From Clostridium collagenovorans DSM 3089 (GTDB lineage: Bacteria > Bacillota > Clostridia > Clostridiales > Clostridiaceae), in NCBI RefSeq assembly GCF_900130005.1, contig NZ_FQXP01000012.1, positions 66,328 through 130,327 of the forward strand: DNA of 64,000 bases, written 5' to 3'. Positions within the stretch are counted from its first letter, which is position 1, and each line of letters starts with the position of its first letter. A program made the translations under genes and the position numbers. Below are positions 63,523-64,000 of this stretch, in pieces. Below the pieces are notes generated by a model. It saw only the letters and a list, made by a program, of their open reading frames with translations, ran no database searches and was not told the origin of the DNA.

Positions 63523-64000
63523 TTATTTATACATATTATTATAGTAGTTTTGATAATCTCCAGATGTTACATTGTTCATCCATTCCTTATTATCTAAATA
63601 CCATTTTATAGTCTTTTCAATCCCTACTTCAAAAGTAGTCTCTGGATACCATCCTAGTTCATCTTTTATCTTAGTAGGATCGATTCCATATCTTCTGTCA
63701 TGGCCTTTTCTGTCTTCAACATATTTTATAAGATTCTCTGTTACTTCCTTATCTACATTTTCATTTAAATAAGAAATAACCTTTTTAACTATTTGAATAT
63801 TAGTTCTTTCATTATGACCACCTACATTATAAACTTCACCTAATCTGCCACCGTTTATAACCATATCGATTGCCTTACAGTGATCTTCAACATATAGCCA
63901 GTCTCTTATATTCATTCCATCCCCATATACTGGTAAGTCCTTATGACTTAAGCAGTTATTAATTAATAATGGTATTAATTTTTCTGGGAATTGATATGGT
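63523..64000 (-). CDS. rfbB: dTDP-glucose 4,6-dehydratase, N-terminus beyond the window
   Basis: The frame enters at the right edge with PYQFPEKLIPLLINNCLSHK and continues through NIRDWLYVEDHCKAIDMVI, VYNVGGHNERTN and DPTKIKDELGWYPETTFE to the stop at 63523. This is the C-terminal half of RfbB, which converts dTDP-glucose to the 4-keto-6-deoxy intermediate. About 159 codons are visible. It is the first visible gene of the rfb operon. Confidence 0.95.
   Translation of the reverse strand, partial: PYQFPEKLIPLLINNCLSHKDLPVYGDGMNIRDWLYVEDHCKAIDMVINGGRLGEVYNVGGHNERTNIQIVKKVISYLNENVDKEVTENLIKYVEDRKGHDRRYGIDPTKIKDELGWYPETTFEVGIEKTIKWYLDNKEWMNNVTSGDYQNYYNNMYK

Overview
The window is very AT-rich. 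Its gene types (a Csp-like germination subtilase, DUF1659/DUF2922 proteins, two T-box leaders, SipW/TasA-type surface proteins, a UviA/TcdR-like sigma factor with a holin, LPXTG proteins) and its strong Shine-Dalgarno sites point to a Clostridium sensu stricto chromosome, in the general neighbourhood of C. perfringens, C. septicum or C. tertium. A catalase-peroxidase suggests some oxygen tolerance. I cannot name the species. Most genes lie on the minus strand. I saw no rRNA, tRNA, CRISPR array or intact insertion sequence.

Region 1 (1-22 kb) is housekeeping with small accessory inserts: a subtilase running off the left edge, an XRE/S24-like regulator, a DUF3783 protein, cyclophilin, murI, a zinc-ribbon protein, a small secreted glycine-rich protein with a membrane partner inside 34-bp direct repeats, a metal ABC transporter, a parvulin-type isomerase, a PTS IIC permease, a GlnK/GlnL-like two-component pair and glyA.

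Region 2 (22-41 kb) has a decayed IS30-type transposase; argG and argH, each behind its own T-box with a likely AGA (Arg) specifier; a TIM-barrel-like protein; a Cys/Pro-tailed protein; a LysR regulator; a large M6 metalloprotease with an LPXTG anchor; katG between two MATE paralogues; psuK; a UviA/TcdR-like sigma factor; and a holin fused to a zinc ribbon.

Region 3 (41-49 kb) is a plus-strand locus for cell-surface fibres. It holds several TasA/camelysin-type proteins with SipW-type signal peptides, an LPXTG protein, the SipW signal peptidase, and three paralogous LuxR-type regulators with degenerate receiver domains. It resembles the SipW-dependent Bsa biofilm locus known in C. perfringens, but with more subunits and its own regulator trio.

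Region 4 (49-64 kb) has hypotheticals, a WYL-regulator remnant, a GGDEF(degenerate)-EAL protein with a dCache-like sensor, and a surface polysaccharide cluster (two flippases, a GT2 glycosyltransferase, an acyltransferase, rfbA, rfbD and partial rfbB). A DUF1659/DUF2922 pair sits inside that cluster.

The most unusual structural signal is in the spacers. Gene tails and terminators are tandemly duplicated downstream of murI (64-bp period), the parvulin gene (65 bp) and psuK (36 bp, then a second array of about 31 bp). A roughly 100-bp interspersed repeat also recurs in at least three, probably four, spacers.
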